NCBI GenBank assembly: GCA_047972425.1
Contig: JBKEAR010000003.1
Span: forward strand, 62,001-126,000
DNA length: 64,000 bases
Direction: 5' to 3'
DNA from: JBKEAR01 sp047972425
GTDB lineage: Bacteria > Pseudomonadota > Alphaproteobacteria > JBKEAR01
The notes beneath the pieces are model-generated. The model ran no database searches, had not been told where the DNA came from, and was given only the letters and a program-made list of their open reading frames with translations. Below, piece after piece: positions 1 through 9,008 of the stretch; position 1 is the first letter of the stretch; every line of letters starts with the position of its first letter. Both the position numbers and the translations under genes were made by a program.

Positions 1-112
1 CTAGTATGAATAAAAGTGGTTATTTTTTCAAAATATATAATAAATGATAGATTATAAAGCAATTTATCCCAATATTGAATATGGGTAAATAAGCAATAAT
101 GGATGGTGTGAA

Positions 113-1081
113 ATGCTTACAGCTTGTTTGGCAATTTTAGTTGGGCTAATTTTATTAGTATGGAGTGCAGATCGTTTTGTCGAAGGTTCGGCATCAACAG
201 CTAAATATTTTGGAATGCCCCCCTTGCTCATTGGTATGGTCATTGTGGGATTTGGTACCTCCATGCCCGAAATGGTGGTTTCTTCTTTAGCGGCCTTCGA
301 TGGCAATACAGGTATTTCTTTAGGTAATGCCTATGGCTCAAACATCGCTAATATTGCTTTAATATTGGGTATTTCGGCACTCATAAGCCCCATCATTGTG
401 CATTCATCGGTTTTACGTAAAGAGTTACCTATATTGATATTGGTTACATTGGGCTCGGTTGTTTTATTGCTTGATTACAATTTATCTCGGCCTGATGCGA
501 TTATTTTATTATTGGTTTTTGCCGGCTTAATGGGCTGGACGATTACTCAAGGCCTTAAAAAGAATAAAGATGCTATGGGAAAGGATATTCAAGCCGAGCT
601 TGCCGAAACTGAAATGCCCATTAAAAAAGCACTCTTTTGGTTAGTGGTCGGCCTTACTTTACTCATTATCAGCTCACGTATTTTGGTTTGGGGGGCGGTG
701 GAGCTTGCAGAATTATTTGGTATTAGCAATATGATTATCGGGTTGACTATAGTTGCTGTGGGTACATCACTGCCGGAGCTTGCATCTTCCATTATTGCTG
801 CCCGTAAAGGAGAGCATGATATTGCTTTGGGTAATATTATTGGCTCTAACTTATTTAATAGCTTAGCTGTGGTTGGGTTGGCGGGTATTATCCATCCATT
901 TGCCATTGAACCGATTGTTGTTTACAGAGATATGGTTGTGATGTCTGTGCTTACCATGTTTCTTTTTGTTATCTGTTACGGCTTTAATGGCCGCCAAGGG
1001 CGGATTAACCGGTATGAAGCTACAACTTTACTATTCGTGTATTTTGCTTATACAAGTTGGTTAATTACCGATGTTATTTAA
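113..1081 (+). CDS. Calcium/sodium antiporter (CaxA/YrbG family)
   Basis: Predicted inner-membrane cation/Ca2+ exchanger that would move Ca2+ against Na+ (or K+/H+). The 322-residue protein is almost entirely hydrophobic and carries the two inverted alpha-repeats typical of the family: repeat 1 has GFGTSMPE (46-53) and GNAYGSNIAN (71-80), repeat 2 has VGTSLPE (216-222) and GNIIGSNLFN (240-249). The acidic residues of the two PE motifs are the known ion ligands. A charged cytosolic loop (about 148-172) separates the two halves, and length is normal. It stands alone, 77 bp upstream of rmuC on the same strand. Family assignment is firm; the exact ion pair is inferred. Confidence 0.93.
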   Translation: MLTACLAILVGLILLVWSADRFVEGSASTAKYFGMPPLLIGMVIVGFGTSMPEMVVSSLAAFDGNTGISLGNAYGSNIANIALILGISALISPIIVHSSVLRKELPILILVTLGSVVLLLDYNLSRPDAIILLLVFAGLMGWTITQGLKKNKDAMGKDIQAELAETEMPIKKALFWLVVGLTLLIISSRILVWGAVELAELFGISNMIIGLTIVAVGTSLPELASSIIAARKGEHDIALGNIIGSNLFNSLAVVGLAGIIHPFAIEPIVVYRDMVVMSVLTMFLFVICYGFNGRQGRINRYEATTLLFVYFAYTSWLITDVI

Positions 1082-1158
1082 CCATTAATCGTTTCGGGCT
1101 TTTTTGTTGGATTGTTTTTTGCTAAAATAACCCATCAAAATAAATAGTTGGATAAAAT

Positions 1159-2424
1159 ATGCAAAATTGGCTGATGAACTTATTACCGCAACAAATTCTT
1201 ATTGTTGGGCTAGCGGGGGGCTTTGTAGTAGCGACACTCATTTGGGCATTGGCTTTAATGCGCCTAAATAAAAAAACGAGCCAAAAAATCGATAGTCTTA
1301 AAAAAGAACAGCTTAACGATAAAGTTTCTATAGCGGCTTATGAGGCTACTATCAAACAAGAGAATAAAGCTTTTGAAGAAAAGCTGACCATGCTTGAAGA
1401 TTCTAAGCAGGTGATGCTTGCGCAATTTAAAGAATTATCATCATTGGTTCTTAAAGAAAATTCATCGCAATTTTCTAATCAGCAGCAAACTCAGTTAAAG
1501 GAAATGCTCACACCGCTCAATGAAAAAATTAATTATTTTCAAAAGCAAGTGAGTGAAACTTATGATAAAGAAATGCGTGAGCGTGTGTCTTTGCGTTCTG
1601 AAATCCAAAATATTGTAAAATCATCGCAAAATTTGGGCGATGAAGCCCAAAAGCTCAGCCAAGCCCTAACGGCAAAATCTAAAACCCAAGGTATGTGGGG
1701 CGAGCTGGTTTTAGAAGGCATACTCGAAGATGCCGGGTTATCTAAACCCACCCATTATGAAACCCAAGTGGTTACACAGACTATTGACAATGGGCGGGTT
1801 GTTTTGGATGTATTACTGAATTTGCCGGATCAGAAAAAGATTATCATTGATGCTAAAGTCTCCTTACGCCCTTGGATGCGCTATATTGAAGCGCAAACGC
1901 CAGAAGAAAAAACGGTTGCATATCGCGAGTTAGAAAATGCTGTGGTTTACCATGTGGATGATTTAAGTAAGCGGGGTTATGAGCGCTTACCCAATGTGCA
2001 AACCCTCGATAGTATTTTGATGTTTATTCCGCAAGAAGGTGTATTATCCTTAATTAACGAGCAAAACCCCGATTTTTTTGCGAAAGCATTAAAGAAAAAT
2101 ATTTTATTGGTTGTGCCCTCAACCCTTATGCTGAGCCTAAGGGTGATTAATCATTTATGGAGGCTTGATCAGCAAGATCGTTTTGCACGGCAAATCATCA
2201 TTGAAGCCCAAGCCTTACATAAAAAATTTGCGACCTTTGCCGAGCATTTAAACCGTGTGAAAAATGCTTTAGATTCTGCCGATAAAGCCTATGATGCCGC
2301 AATATCATCAATGGCTGGTAAGGGGGGTATTTTAAAACGTGTGCAGAATTTAGAGGATATGGGGGCAGCCTCCGAAAAAGAAATTAGCGAAACAGTCATT
2401 AATCAAATAGAGAAAAATGATTAA
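1159..2424 (+). CDS. rmuC: DNA recombination protein RmuC
   Basis: RmuC-family protein, thought to limit recombination at inverted repeats, with a PD-(D/E)XK-like nuclease fold. The 421 residues comprise one N-terminal membrane anchor (about 13-33), a long charged coiled-coil (about 40-165) and the RmuC domain. In that domain GMWGELVLEGILEDAGL and the motif containing DAKVSLRPW are recognisable, followed by FIPQEGVLSLINEQNP and a conserved VPSTLMLSLRVINHLW stretch. In alphaproteobacteria the gene often sits near def/fmt; here its neighbours are the exchanger and ettA, so no operon partner is evident. The biochemical role of RmuC is known only from E. coli genetics. Confidence 0.93.
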   Translation: MQNWLMNLLPQQILIVGLAGGFVVATLIWALALMRLNKKTSQKIDSLKKEQLNDKVSIAAYEATIKQENKAFEEKLTMLEDSKQVMLAQFKELSSLVLKENSSQFSNQQQTQLKEMLTPLNEKINYFQKQVSETYDKEMRERVSLRSEIQNIVKSSQNLGDEAQKLSQALTAKSKTQGMWGELVLEGILEDAGLSKPTHYETQVVTQTIDNGRVVLDVLLNLPDQKKIIIDAKVSLRPWMRYIEAQTPEEKTVAYRELENAVVYHVDDLSKRGYERLPNVQTLDSILMFIPQEGVLSLINEQNPDFFAKALKKNILLVVPSTLMLSLRVINHLWRLDQQDRFARQIIIEAQALHKKFATFAEHLNRVKNALDSADKAYDAAISSMAGKGGILKRVQNLEDMGAASEKEISETVINQIEKND

Positions 2425-2481
2425 TTATTAAACCTTATATTGCATATTTGGGGCTGTGAGTTATATACAATATAACAATCC

Positions 2482-2515
2482 GTATAAAGGTACATCTTTA
2501 TGCTTGCCTTTTTTT
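2482..2515 (+). terminator. Possible weak terminator after rmuC
   Basis: An 8-bp hairpin (GTATAAAG at 2482-2489, CTTTATGC at 2496-2503, one G-T pair) with a 6-nt loop is followed by a T7 run at 2509-2515. Five bases lie between the stem and the T-run, which is unfavourable, so this is only a candidate. Confidence 0.33.
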
Positions 2516-2581
2516 GAGAGTATGGTTTATTTTCATCTCATTCAATTAGTTATAAAATTTATTAGTTAGGAATATTAAAAT

Positions 2582-4264
2582 ATGGCTGCACATCAATATG
2601 TTTATTGGATGCATAATCTTAAAAAAACTTATGCCGGCGGAAAAGAAATTTTAAAAGGCATTTCCCTTTCATTTTTACCCGATGCCAAAATTGGTATTGT
2701 GGGTCATAATGGTGCGGGTAAATCGACCTTATTAAAAATTATGGCGGGTATTGATACCGAGTTTAGTGGCGAGGCTCAACCGGCCGAAGGCGTAACTGTG
2801 GGTTATCTTGAGCAAGAACCGAAGTTAGATGCCAGCATGGATGTAGAAGGTAATATTTTAGCGGGTTTAGGCGATATTAAAGCGGTGCTCGATGAATTTA
2901 ATGAGGTATCGGCTAAATTTGCCGACCCCGATTTAACCGATGATGAGATGAACAACCTAATTGAGCGCCAAGCAGAACTACAAGAGCAGATTGATGCTGT
3001 AGATGGTTGGTCGATAGACCGTACCTTAGAAATTGCGATGGATGCTTTACGTTGCCCAGCCAAAAATGCTGATGTTACAAAATTATCGGGTGGTGAAGCC
3101 CGGCGTGTGGCTTTATGTAAGCTTTTACTTTCTAAGCCGGATATTTTGCTTCTTGACGAACCAACCAACCATTTAGATGCCGAATCTATTGCATGGTTAG
3201 AACGCCATTTGCGCGATTATCATGGCATGGTTTTAATTGTCACCCACGACCGTTATTTCTTAGATAACATCACCGGTTGGGTATTAGAGCTCGACCGTGG
3301 CAAAGGTATACCGTTTGAGGGGCATTATAGTGCATGGTTAGAAGATAAAGCCAAACGCATGATGCAAGAACAAAAAGAAGAAGCTGGCCGTCAGCGGACT
3401 TTAGCCCGTGAGGTGGAGTGGATTAATCAATCCCCTAAAGCCCGCCAAGCCAAAAGCAAAGCACGGATTACGGCGTATGAAGATTTGCTTAGCCAAGATA
3501 TGGAAAAACGCATTGGCGAAGCACAAATTGTTATTCCCCATGGCGAGCGTTTGGGCGATGTTGTGATAGAAGCCGAAAATCTATCCAAAGGTTATGAAGA
3601 TCGTTTACTTATTGATAATTTAAGCTTTAAGCTCCCTGCAGGCGGTATTGTTGGGGTTGTGGGTGCCAATGGTGCGGGTAAATCCACATTATTCCGTATG
3701 ATTACAGGTGCAGAATCCCCTAATAGTGGTAGTATTAAAGTTGGCGAGACTGTTGTTTTGGGTTATGTAGACCAATCCCGTGATGCCTTAGATGATAATA
3801 AAGCCGTGTGGGAAGAAATTTGCGATGGCCAAGAATTTATCGAGCTTGGTGGAACACGTATGCAAGGCCGTGCCTATGTGGGGCGCTTTAACTTTAAAGG
3901 CAGCGACCAACAAAAGAAAGTGAGCCTACTTTCGGGTGGTGAGCGTAACCGTGTGCATTTGGCAAAAATGCTTAAATCGGGTGCAAATGTCCTTTTACTT
4001 GACGAACCGACCAATGATTTAGATGTAGAAACCTTGCGTGCCTTAGAGACTGCATTAATCGACTTTGCGGGCTGTGCGGTAGTAATTTCTCACGATCGTT
4101 ATTTTCTCGATCGTATTGCTACCCATATCTTAGCCTTTGAGGGCGATAGCCATGTGGAATGGTTTGAAGGCAACTGGCAGGCTTATCTGGAAGATAAAAA
4201 ACAACGCCTTGGTGAGGATGCCGTTAACCCGCACCGCCTAAAATATAAAAAATTAACACGCTAA
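2582..4264 (+). CDS. ettA: Energy-dependent translational throttle protein EttA (ABC-F)
   Basis: Cytosolic ABC-F ATPase that binds the ribosomal E site and gates entry into elongation according to ATP/ADP ratio. Two ABC cassettes are seen: Walker A GHNGAGKST (41-49), signature LSGGEARR and LLLDEPTNHLD in the first; GANGAGKST, LSGGERNR and LLLDEPTNDLD in the second. The cassettes are joined by a basic P-site-interaction linker (about 245-320), and an arm insertion (about 95-140) follows the first Walker A, which distinguishes EttA from Uup. The length of 560 matches E. coli EttA (555). No membrane segments are present. It is monocistronic between rmuC and a convergent regulator. Confidence 0.95.
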   Translation: MAAHQYVYWMHNLKKTYAGGKEILKGISLSFLPDAKIGIVGHNGAGKSTLLKIMAGIDTEFSGEAQPAEGVTVGYLEQEPKLDASMDVEGNILAGLGDIKAVLDEFNEVSAKFADPDLTDDEMNNLIERQAELQEQIDAVDGWSIDRTLEIAMDALRCPAKNADVTKLSGGEARRVALCKLLLSKPDILLLDEPTNHLDAESIAWLERHLRDYHGMVLIVTHDRYFLDNITGWVLELDRGKGIPFEGHYSAWLEDKAKRMMQEQKEEAGRQRTLAREVEWINQSPKARQAKSKARITAYEDLLSQDMEKRIGEAQIVIPHGERLGDVVIEAENLSKGYEDRLLIDNLSFKLPAGGIVGVVGANGAGKSTLFRMITGAESPNSGSIKVGETVVLGYVDQSRDALDDNKAVWEEICDGQEFIELGGTRMQGRAYVGRFNFKGSDQQKKVSLLSGGERNRVHLAKMLKSGANVLLLDEPTNDLDVETLRALETALIDFAGCAVVISHDRYFLDRIATHILAFEGDSHVEWFEGNWQAYLEDKKQRLGEDAVNPHRLKYKKLTR

Positions 4265-4268
4265 TAAT

Positions 4269-4293
4269 AAGCCCCCGAATATAAAGGGGGCTT
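4269..4293. terminator. Bidirectional terminator hairpin between ettA and araC-type gene
   Basis: Perfect 8-bp stem AAGCCCCC (4269-4276) / GGGGGCTT (4286-4293) with a 9-nt loop, in the 34-bp gap between convergent genes. The minus-strand transcript has a U-rich tail (TTATTATTA); the plus-strand tail is poor in U. Confidence 0.6.
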
Positions 4294-4298
4294 AGTGA

Positions 4299-5192
4299 TT
4301 ATACTGCAAAATTTTCTCGTAATTTCGCAATATCTTTTAACGGAGATAAGCCGAATAATCGGCTATATTCTCGGCTAAATTGCGATGGGCTTTCATAACC
4401 TACAGCAAAGGCAGCATTAGCAGCATCTTGATTTTTTATAAGCATTAATTGGCGGGCTTCTTGTAGGCGAAGCTGTTTTTGATATTGCAAAGGGCTTAAG
4501 CTTGTTATTGTACGAAAATGTTGGTGGTATGATGAAAGGCTCATGCCGGCCATATCGGCTAAATCGGGTATGTTTAAAGAAGATTGAAAATTGAGTTTTA
4601 GCCAATCAATTGTTTTTGTTATCTGGTTGGTTTTACTTCCTAAAGTTGCGACTTGGCGTAAATATTCACCTTGGTTGCCCATAAGTAGTCGGTAAATAAT
4701 CTCTTTTTGGATTAATGGGGCTAAAATAGTAATATCTTGTTCTACAAATAATAAATCCACTAACCGTTCAAAAGCATTAATCAGCTCTTGGGTAACTTCA
4801 CCTGTCATCATACCTAAATTTGTATTTTTTGATTGAGGGGCGGCTATATGAGCATCTATAATCATTTGTGCAACTTCTTTCATATCTAATTTTAAGCGTA
4901 CGCCTAAATAAGGCTGATTTTCGGTAGCCTGGGTGATTTCAACAAGTGTTGGCAAGTATGATAATGTAAGCAAATAGTGGTTTGCATTATACGTAAAAGT
5001 ATCATTACCGATAAAAACACGTTTTTCTCCCTGAGCAATAAAACAAATGCCCGGTTCATACATAATATTAAAAGCATCAGTGACTTCATTGCGGTTAAAG
5101 AGTGAAAGCCCGTGAATTTGTGTTTTGTATTTTTCTCCATTTTCTGTTAATTGAGCAATTTTACTACATAGAGAATTAAGAGATAAATTCAT
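4299..5192 (-). CDS. AraC-family transcriptional regulator (YqhC-like architecture)
   Basis: 297-residue regulator with an AraC N-terminal effector domain (about 20-170, PF06719-like) and two C-terminal helix-turn-helix motifs (about 195-290). The second HTH keeps the typical AraC signature region AFAVGYESPSQFSREYSRLFG. It is divergent from the NTF2-like and aldo/keto reductase genes across a 179-bp AT-rich gap, which makes these its most likely target. The layout recalls E. coli yqhC with yqhD-dkgA, where the regulator answers reactive aldehydes; that functional parallel is inference from architecture and neighbours. The ligand is unknown. Confidence 0.88.
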   Translation of the reverse strand: MNLSLNSLCSKIAQLTENGEKYKTQIHGLSLFNRNEVTDAFNIMYEPGICFIAQGEKRVFIGNDTFTYNANHYLLTLSYLPTLVEITQATENQPYLGVRLKLDMKEVAQMIIDAHIAAPQSKNTNLGMMTGEVTQELINAFERLVDLLFVEQDITILAPLIQKEIIYRLLMGNQGEYLRQVATLGSKTNQITKTIDWLKLNFQSSLNIPDLADMAGMSLSSYHQHFRTITSLSPLQYQKQLRLQEARQLMLIKNQDAANAAFAVGYESPSQFSREYSRLFGLSPLKDIAKLRENFAV

Positions 5193-5371
5193 TTTATTAA
5201 CCCTATTATATTGTTTTTAATCATTATAATTTATATATTTTTTTATTTTTTATCAATAGTAAAATTTATTTTTTGGATAAATAGGCAATAATTTTAGAGG
5301 ATTGCTATATCTTATATTTTAGAATTTTGGTAATTTTTGTAAATAATAAAAATTTAAAAATGGAGAAAAAA
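5193..5371. promoter_or_regulatory. Divergent intergenic region of the AraC/NTF2/AKR cassette
   Basis: Very AT-rich 179-bp spacer that must carry both divergent promoters and any AraC-type operator. Two similar stretches, GGCAATA (5283-5289) and GGATTGCTATA (5299-5309), are the only non-homopolymeric sequence and could be regulator half-sites. No convincing -35/-10 pair can be singled out. Confidence 0.35.
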
Positions 5372-5944
5372 ATGAAACCAACAATTAACTTTCCAAAGAT
5401 GATAACAAAATCGAGTTTGCCTATTTTATTTGCTGTTTCTATGGTTGGGGCGAATATTAATGCGCAAGCAACGGAGAATATAATAATGAATACAGAAATG
5501 GTAACTGCTTTTGAACAAATGCAGAATAAAATGGAGCTTAAAGAGCTTGTGGATAGATTTTCAACATTATCCGATACGAAATCAGTACAAGAGCAAGTGA
5601 TGCTTTTTACCGAAGATGCATTGCTTGAAACTTATCGGAACGGCGAAAAAAACTCTGAAATTCAAGGGCGAGATAATATTGCCGAACGATTTACAAGTTT
5701 TTTAGATCAGTTCTCAACGGTATATCATCAGAGTGGGCAACAAATAATTACAGAACTCACCGAAACAACGGCAAAAGGTACGGCCTATTGTTTGGTTGTT
5801 CTCATTCGTGAAAATGAGGGGAAAACAGAAACATTAACTCAAGGTGTTACTTATACCGATGAATTTGTAAAAATAGACGGCAAATGGATGTTTGCAAAAC
5901 GGGCATCTAATTTTACTTGGGCTACAACGGATATAAGTGAATAA
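5372..5944 (+). CDS. Exported NTF2-like (SnoaL-type) protein
   Basis: Small secreted protein of the NTF2-like superfamily (SnoaL_4/DUF4440-type, about 55-185). I chose the ATG at 5372 because GGAG (5362-5365) lies 6 nt before it; the reading frame opens further upstream at a TTG (5327), but that start has no Shine-Dalgarno site. From 5372 the protein is 190 residues and begins with a good Sec signal peptide (MKPTINFPKMITKSSL then a hydrophobic core, cleavage after NINAQA). NTF2-like folds serve as enzymes or binding modules, so catalytic activity cannot be read from sequence. It is followed 20 bp later by a Tat-exported aldo/keto reductase, so both products probably meet in the periplasm. Confidence 0.8.
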   Translation: MKPTINFPKMITKSSLPILFAVSMVGANINAQATENIIMNTEMVTAFEQMQNKMELKELVDRFSTLSDTKSVQEQVMLFTEDALLETYRNGEKNSEIQGRDNIAERFTSFLDQFSTVYHQSGQQIITELTETTAKGTAYCLVVLIRENEGKTETLTQGVTYTDEFVKIDGKWMFAKRASNFTWATTDISE

Positions 5945-5964
5945 CTGATTATTAGGAGGATAAT

Positions 5965-7053
5965 ATGACAAAAAACAATTTAACCCGTAGGCAATTTTTA
6001 GGTAATTCGGCTATTATAGGTGCTGGGATTGCCCTTAGCAGCCATGCATTAGCCAATAGTTTAACTATACCTACAGCTACAAATTATACGCAACGCAAAA
6101 TCGGTAATCTTTCGGTTGCCCCTATAGGGCTTGGTTGTATGAGCATGGCGGGGATTTATAATCCGCCACAACCAAAAGACGCAATGATAAAGCTTATTCG
6201 TCAAGCTGTTGATAATGGTGTTAATTTTTTTGATACAGCCGAGGTTTATGGCCCTTTTTATAGCGAAGAAATTGTAGGTGAAGCACTAAAACCTTACCGA
6301 AATCAAGTGAATATTGCGACAAAATTTGGGTTTGATTTTAACGGAAACAGTACAATAGGGCGTAGTAGTGAGCCACAACATATAAGAACTTCAGTTGAAG
6401 GAATGCTGAGCCGATTGCAAACGGATAGAATAGATTTACTCTATTTGCATCGTATGGATCCGAATGTACCCATAGAAGATATTGCCGGTACAGTGAGTGA
6501 ATTGATTGCGGAAGGTAAAGTGCGTAACTTTGGATTATCGGAGGTCTCACCCGAGACCATACGCAAAGCCCATGCCGTACAACCTGTTGCGGCATTACAA
6601 TCAGAATATTCTATTTTAGAGCGTGTGATGGAAGCTGAAATTTTGCCTCTTTGTAAGGAACTCAATATTGCCTTTGTTCCTTGGGGGCCATTGACTCGCG
6701 GTATGCTAACGGGCCGGTTTGATGCACAATATCAAGCAGACTTCCGCCGTGCGGGTGTTCCATATTTTACCCCCGATGCCCTAAAAGAAAACTTAAAAAT
6801 GGTGGATTATCTCCAAACATGGGCGGTATGTAAAAATGCAACAACAGCTCAAATTGCTTTAGCATGGTTATTGGCGCAAGAGCCGTTTATCGTTCCAATA
6901 CCCGGTACAACCAACCCGAACCATTTAATGGAAAATATCGGGGCAATGAATATCTCATTTACAGATGACGAAATTATCGAAATCCGGCAAGCTATCAATT
7001 CCATGCCTTTAGTTGGTTTTAGAACCACAGAAAGTGTGCATCAAGATTTATAA
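5965..7053 (+). CDS. Tat-exported aldo/keto reductase
   Basis: NAD(P)H-dependent aldo/keto reductase preceded by a twin-arginine signal: TRRQFLG at residues 7-13, a hydrophobic stretch and a probable AxA-type cleavage near SSHALA (25-30). The mature enzyme (about 330 residues) carries the full AKR catalytic tetrad: D90 and Y95 in FFDTAEVYG, K120 in IATKFGF and H162 in LYLHRMD. The C-terminal cofactor loop has VPIPGTTNPNHLMEN. Start is fixed by a perfect AGGAGG at 5954-5959. It is the second gene of the cassette facing the AraC-type regulator. Tat export fits a cofactor-loaded protein folded in the cytosol. The substrate is unknown; a carbonyl or aldehyde stress role is inferred. Confidence 0.9.
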   Translation: MTKNNLTRRQFLGNSAIIGAGIALSSHALANSLTIPTATNYTQRKIGNLSVAPIGLGCMSMAGIYNPPQPKDAMIKLIRQAVDNGVNFFDTAEVYGPFYSEEIVGEALKPYRNQVNIATKFGFDFNGNSTIGRSSEPQHIRTSVEGMLSRLQTDRIDLLYLHRMDPNVPIEDIAGTVSELIAEGKVRNFGLSEVSPETIRKAHAVQPVAALQSEYSILERVMEAEILPLCKELNIAFVPWGPLTRGMLTGRFDAQYQADFRRAGVPYFTPDALKENLKMVDYLQTWAVCKNATTAQIALAWLLAQEPFIVPIPGTTNPNHLMENIGAMNISFTDDEIIEIRQAINSMPLVGFRTTESVHQDL

Positions 7054-7074
7054 ATTTTTTACTTATGATAATAA

Positions 7075-7111
7075 GGCACCCCAGATGAGATATTATTTGG
7101 GGTGTTTTTTT
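7075..7111 (+). terminator. Rho-independent terminator after aldo/keto reductase
   Basis: Stem CACCCCA (7077-7083) / TGGGGTG (7098-7104) with a 14-nt loop, directly followed by T7 (7105-7111). It lies 24 bp after the stop codon. Confidence 0.85.
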
Positions 7112-7162
7112 ATGGGAAGGAGCGTATATTTATTCTTTATAATATAAGTAAAGAGAAATAAG

Positions 7163-7825
7163 ATGGTTTGGATAGATATTATTACTTTTTTTATAATTAT
7201 CGGGTTATGGGTCGGGTATTCTTACTTTGAATGGAAAGAGCGTGATAGCTCGATTATGGGATATATTGATTATTATCGCAAAGAATGGATGACCCAAATG
7301 TTAAAACGCGAATTACGCATGGTCGATACTGGTATTGTTACCATGTTGGGTCGTTCAAATACCATGTTTGCATCCACGTCGGTGGCGGTTATGGCGGCTA
7401 TTATTACCGTTATGGCATCTTACGAGAGTGTTTATCAGGCCATTGGAGGAATATCCTATAGTTGGCCAACATCTAAAATAGCATGGGATATTAAATTTAG
7501 CTGTTTGCTTTTTGTTATTGTTTATGGATTCTTTAAATTTATTTGGTCATTACGTCAGTTCAATTTTGCCGCCGTGATGATTGGAGCGGCCCCTGATAAA
7601 AGTGAGGCTGATACGGCCGAGGCTAAAAGATTAGCCCTAAAAACAGCCCGATTACTCGAAAAAGGTATGGGTAATTTCACTTTAGGATTACGCTCCTATT
7701 ATTTCGCTATTGCACTATTAGCTTGGATTTTTCACCCCGTACTTGGCATAATTGCAGCCACAATGGTGGTTATTACACTTTATCGGAGAGAGTTTTATTC
7801 TAAGGACTTCGGCTTACGCGGTTAA
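7163..7825 (+). CDS. DUF599 family membrane protein
   Basis: 220-residue predicted inner-membrane protein of the DUF599 family (no known function). I see hydrophobic segments at about 3-21, 72-92, 108-128 and 178-208. The family-typical polar stretch with MGYIDYYRKEWMTQML lies between segments 1 and 2, and a cytosolic helix rich in Lys, Ala and Glu (about 145-170) precedes the last hairpin. It is a single gene with its own upstream region, separated from the following ABC transporter by 110 bp. No catalytic motif can be recognised. Confidence 0.82.
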   Translation: MVWIDIITFFIIIGLWVGYSYFEWKERDSSIMGYIDYYRKEWMTQMLKRELRMVDTGIVTMLGRSNTMFASTSVAVMAAIITVMASYESVYQAIGGISYSWPTSKIAWDIKFSCLLFVIVYGFFKFIWSLRQFNFAAVMIGAAPDKSEADTAEAKRLALKTARLLEKGMGNFTLGLRSYYFAIALLAWIFHPVLGIIAATMVVITLYRREFYSKDFGLRG

Positions 7826-7836
7826 TTTAAAGAATA

Positions 7837-7866
7837 TTGACCTAAAAAGGTAATATGTGTTATTCT
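7837..7866 (+). promoter_or_regulatory. Candidate promoter of the ABC importer operon
   Basis: TTGACC (7837-7842) and TATTCT (7861-7866) with an 18-bp spacer, about 70 bp before the substrate-binding-protein gene. No clear Fur or Irr box is seen next to it. Confidence 0.4.
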
Positions 7867-7935
7867 TGTATACTAATGCTTCTTTTGGTAAGAGAAGTAA
7901 TAATAAAAAAAAAGATAAAAAGGGAATAACAAATA

Positions 7936-8952
7936 ATGAAAAAATTACTTATTACCGTTGCTGGTATATCGATGTTTTCTATGTATGCAAGTGCCGCCGA
8001 TCGTGTAAGCTTTTATTGCTCTGCACAAGAAGATTGGTGTCAAAATATTGCCGATACATATTCAAAAGCATCGGGCGCAGATGTTTCTATGGTTCGCCGT
8101 TCATCGGGTGAAACTTTAGCACAAGTTCGTGCCGAGGCCCGCAGACCCAAAGGTGATTTATGGTGGGGGGGAACTGGTGATCCACATCTTCAAGCAGCCG
8201 AGGAAGATTTAACATTAGAATATGAATCTCCCAATATGGAAGGCCTTTATTCTTGGGCGATTAATCAATATAACGCTTCTAAAGGTAAAACCGTTGGCGT
8301 ATATACCAATGCGTTAGGTTTTGGCTATAATACTGAGCTTATGGAGGCCAAAGGTTTAGAAAAACCCCAATGCTGGGCCGATTTAGTTAAGCCCGAGTAT
8401 AAAGGTTTAATCCAAATGGCTAACCCAAATTCATCGGGTACAGCCTATACAATGCTTGCAACCATTGTTCAGCTTATGGGCGAAGATGAAGGCTTTGAGT
8501 ATATGAAGCAACTTCATAAAAATATTAACCAATATACAAAATCAGGCTCGGCCGGTATTAAAGCGGCAGGTCGGGGCGAAACTACCATTGGTATTGTATT
8601 CTTAGGCGATGCGGCTCAACAAAAGGTAGAAGGTTTCCCTATTGAATATGTTGCCCCTTGCGAAGGTACTGGTTACGAGGTTGGTTCTATGTCGGTTATT
8701 AAAGGTGCCCGCAACGAAGAAGCCGCAAAAAAAATGTATGATTGGTTATTAACTGTTGATGGCCAAAATACAGCCCATAATGTAACCGCACTCCAAGTGA
8801 TGTCAAACCCGAATGTTGAACCTGTAGAGGGTTCCCCCAATATGAGCGAAATGAAGTTTATTGATTATGACTTTAATGAATATGGCTCTGCAGATACCCG
8901 TACCCGGTTGTTAAAACGCTGGGATGATGAAGTTTCTACATTACCACGTTAA
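7936..8952 (+). CDS. ABC importer periplasmic substrate-binding protein (AfuA-like)
   Basis: Periplasmic binding protein of the class usually annotated as Fe3+-binding (FbpA/AfuA). A 20-residue Sec signal ends in YASA, giving a mature protein starting ADRVSFYC. DLWWGGTGDPHLQAAEE (74-90) is a marker of the AfuA branch. The paired tyrosines that hold iron in FbpA are not found: the matching region reads TIGIVFLGDAAQQK (217-230). Known AfuA proteins bind phosphorylated sugars, so an organophosphate substrate is more likely than iron (inference). Four cysteines (28, 35, 146, 242) could form disulfides. It heads a three-gene operon with the permease and ATPase. Confidence 0.85.
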   Translation: MKKLLITVAGISMFSMYASAADRVSFYCSAQEDWCQNIADTYSKASGADVSMVRRSSGETLAQVRAEARRPKGDLWWGGTGDPHLQAAEEDLTLEYESPNMEGLYSWAINQYNASKGKTVGVYTNALGFGYNTELMEAKGLEKPQCWADLVKPEYKGLIQMANPNSSGTAYTMLATIVQLMGEDEGFEYMKQLHKNINQYTKSGSAGIKAAGRGETTIGIVFLGDAAQQKVEGFPIEYVAPCEGTGYEVGSMSVIKGARNEEAAKKMYDWLLTVDGQNTAHNVTALQVMSNPNVEPVEGSPNMSEMKFIDYDFNEYGSADTRTRLLKRWDDEVSTLPR

Positions 8953-9008
8953 TAATATCACTATAGGGATTATGCAAATAGTCCCTTTTACTTAAGGGTT
9001 TAACAATA

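Noticed and set aside
2482..2515. Second SahR-type operator after rmuC
   Set aside because: The TATAAAG/CTTTATG spacing is 6 instead of 4, no methionine gene follows, and a T-run fits a terminator better.
5327..5371. Upstream TTG start of the NTF2-like protein
   Set aside because: Adds 15 residues before a clean signal peptide and has no Shine-Dalgarno sequence, whereas ATG 5372 has GGAG at good spacing.
7857..8111. Open frame overlapping the start of the importer binding protein
   Set aside because: Out of frame with a convincing secreted protein; its Cys/Arg/Lys-rich translation has no family resemblance.
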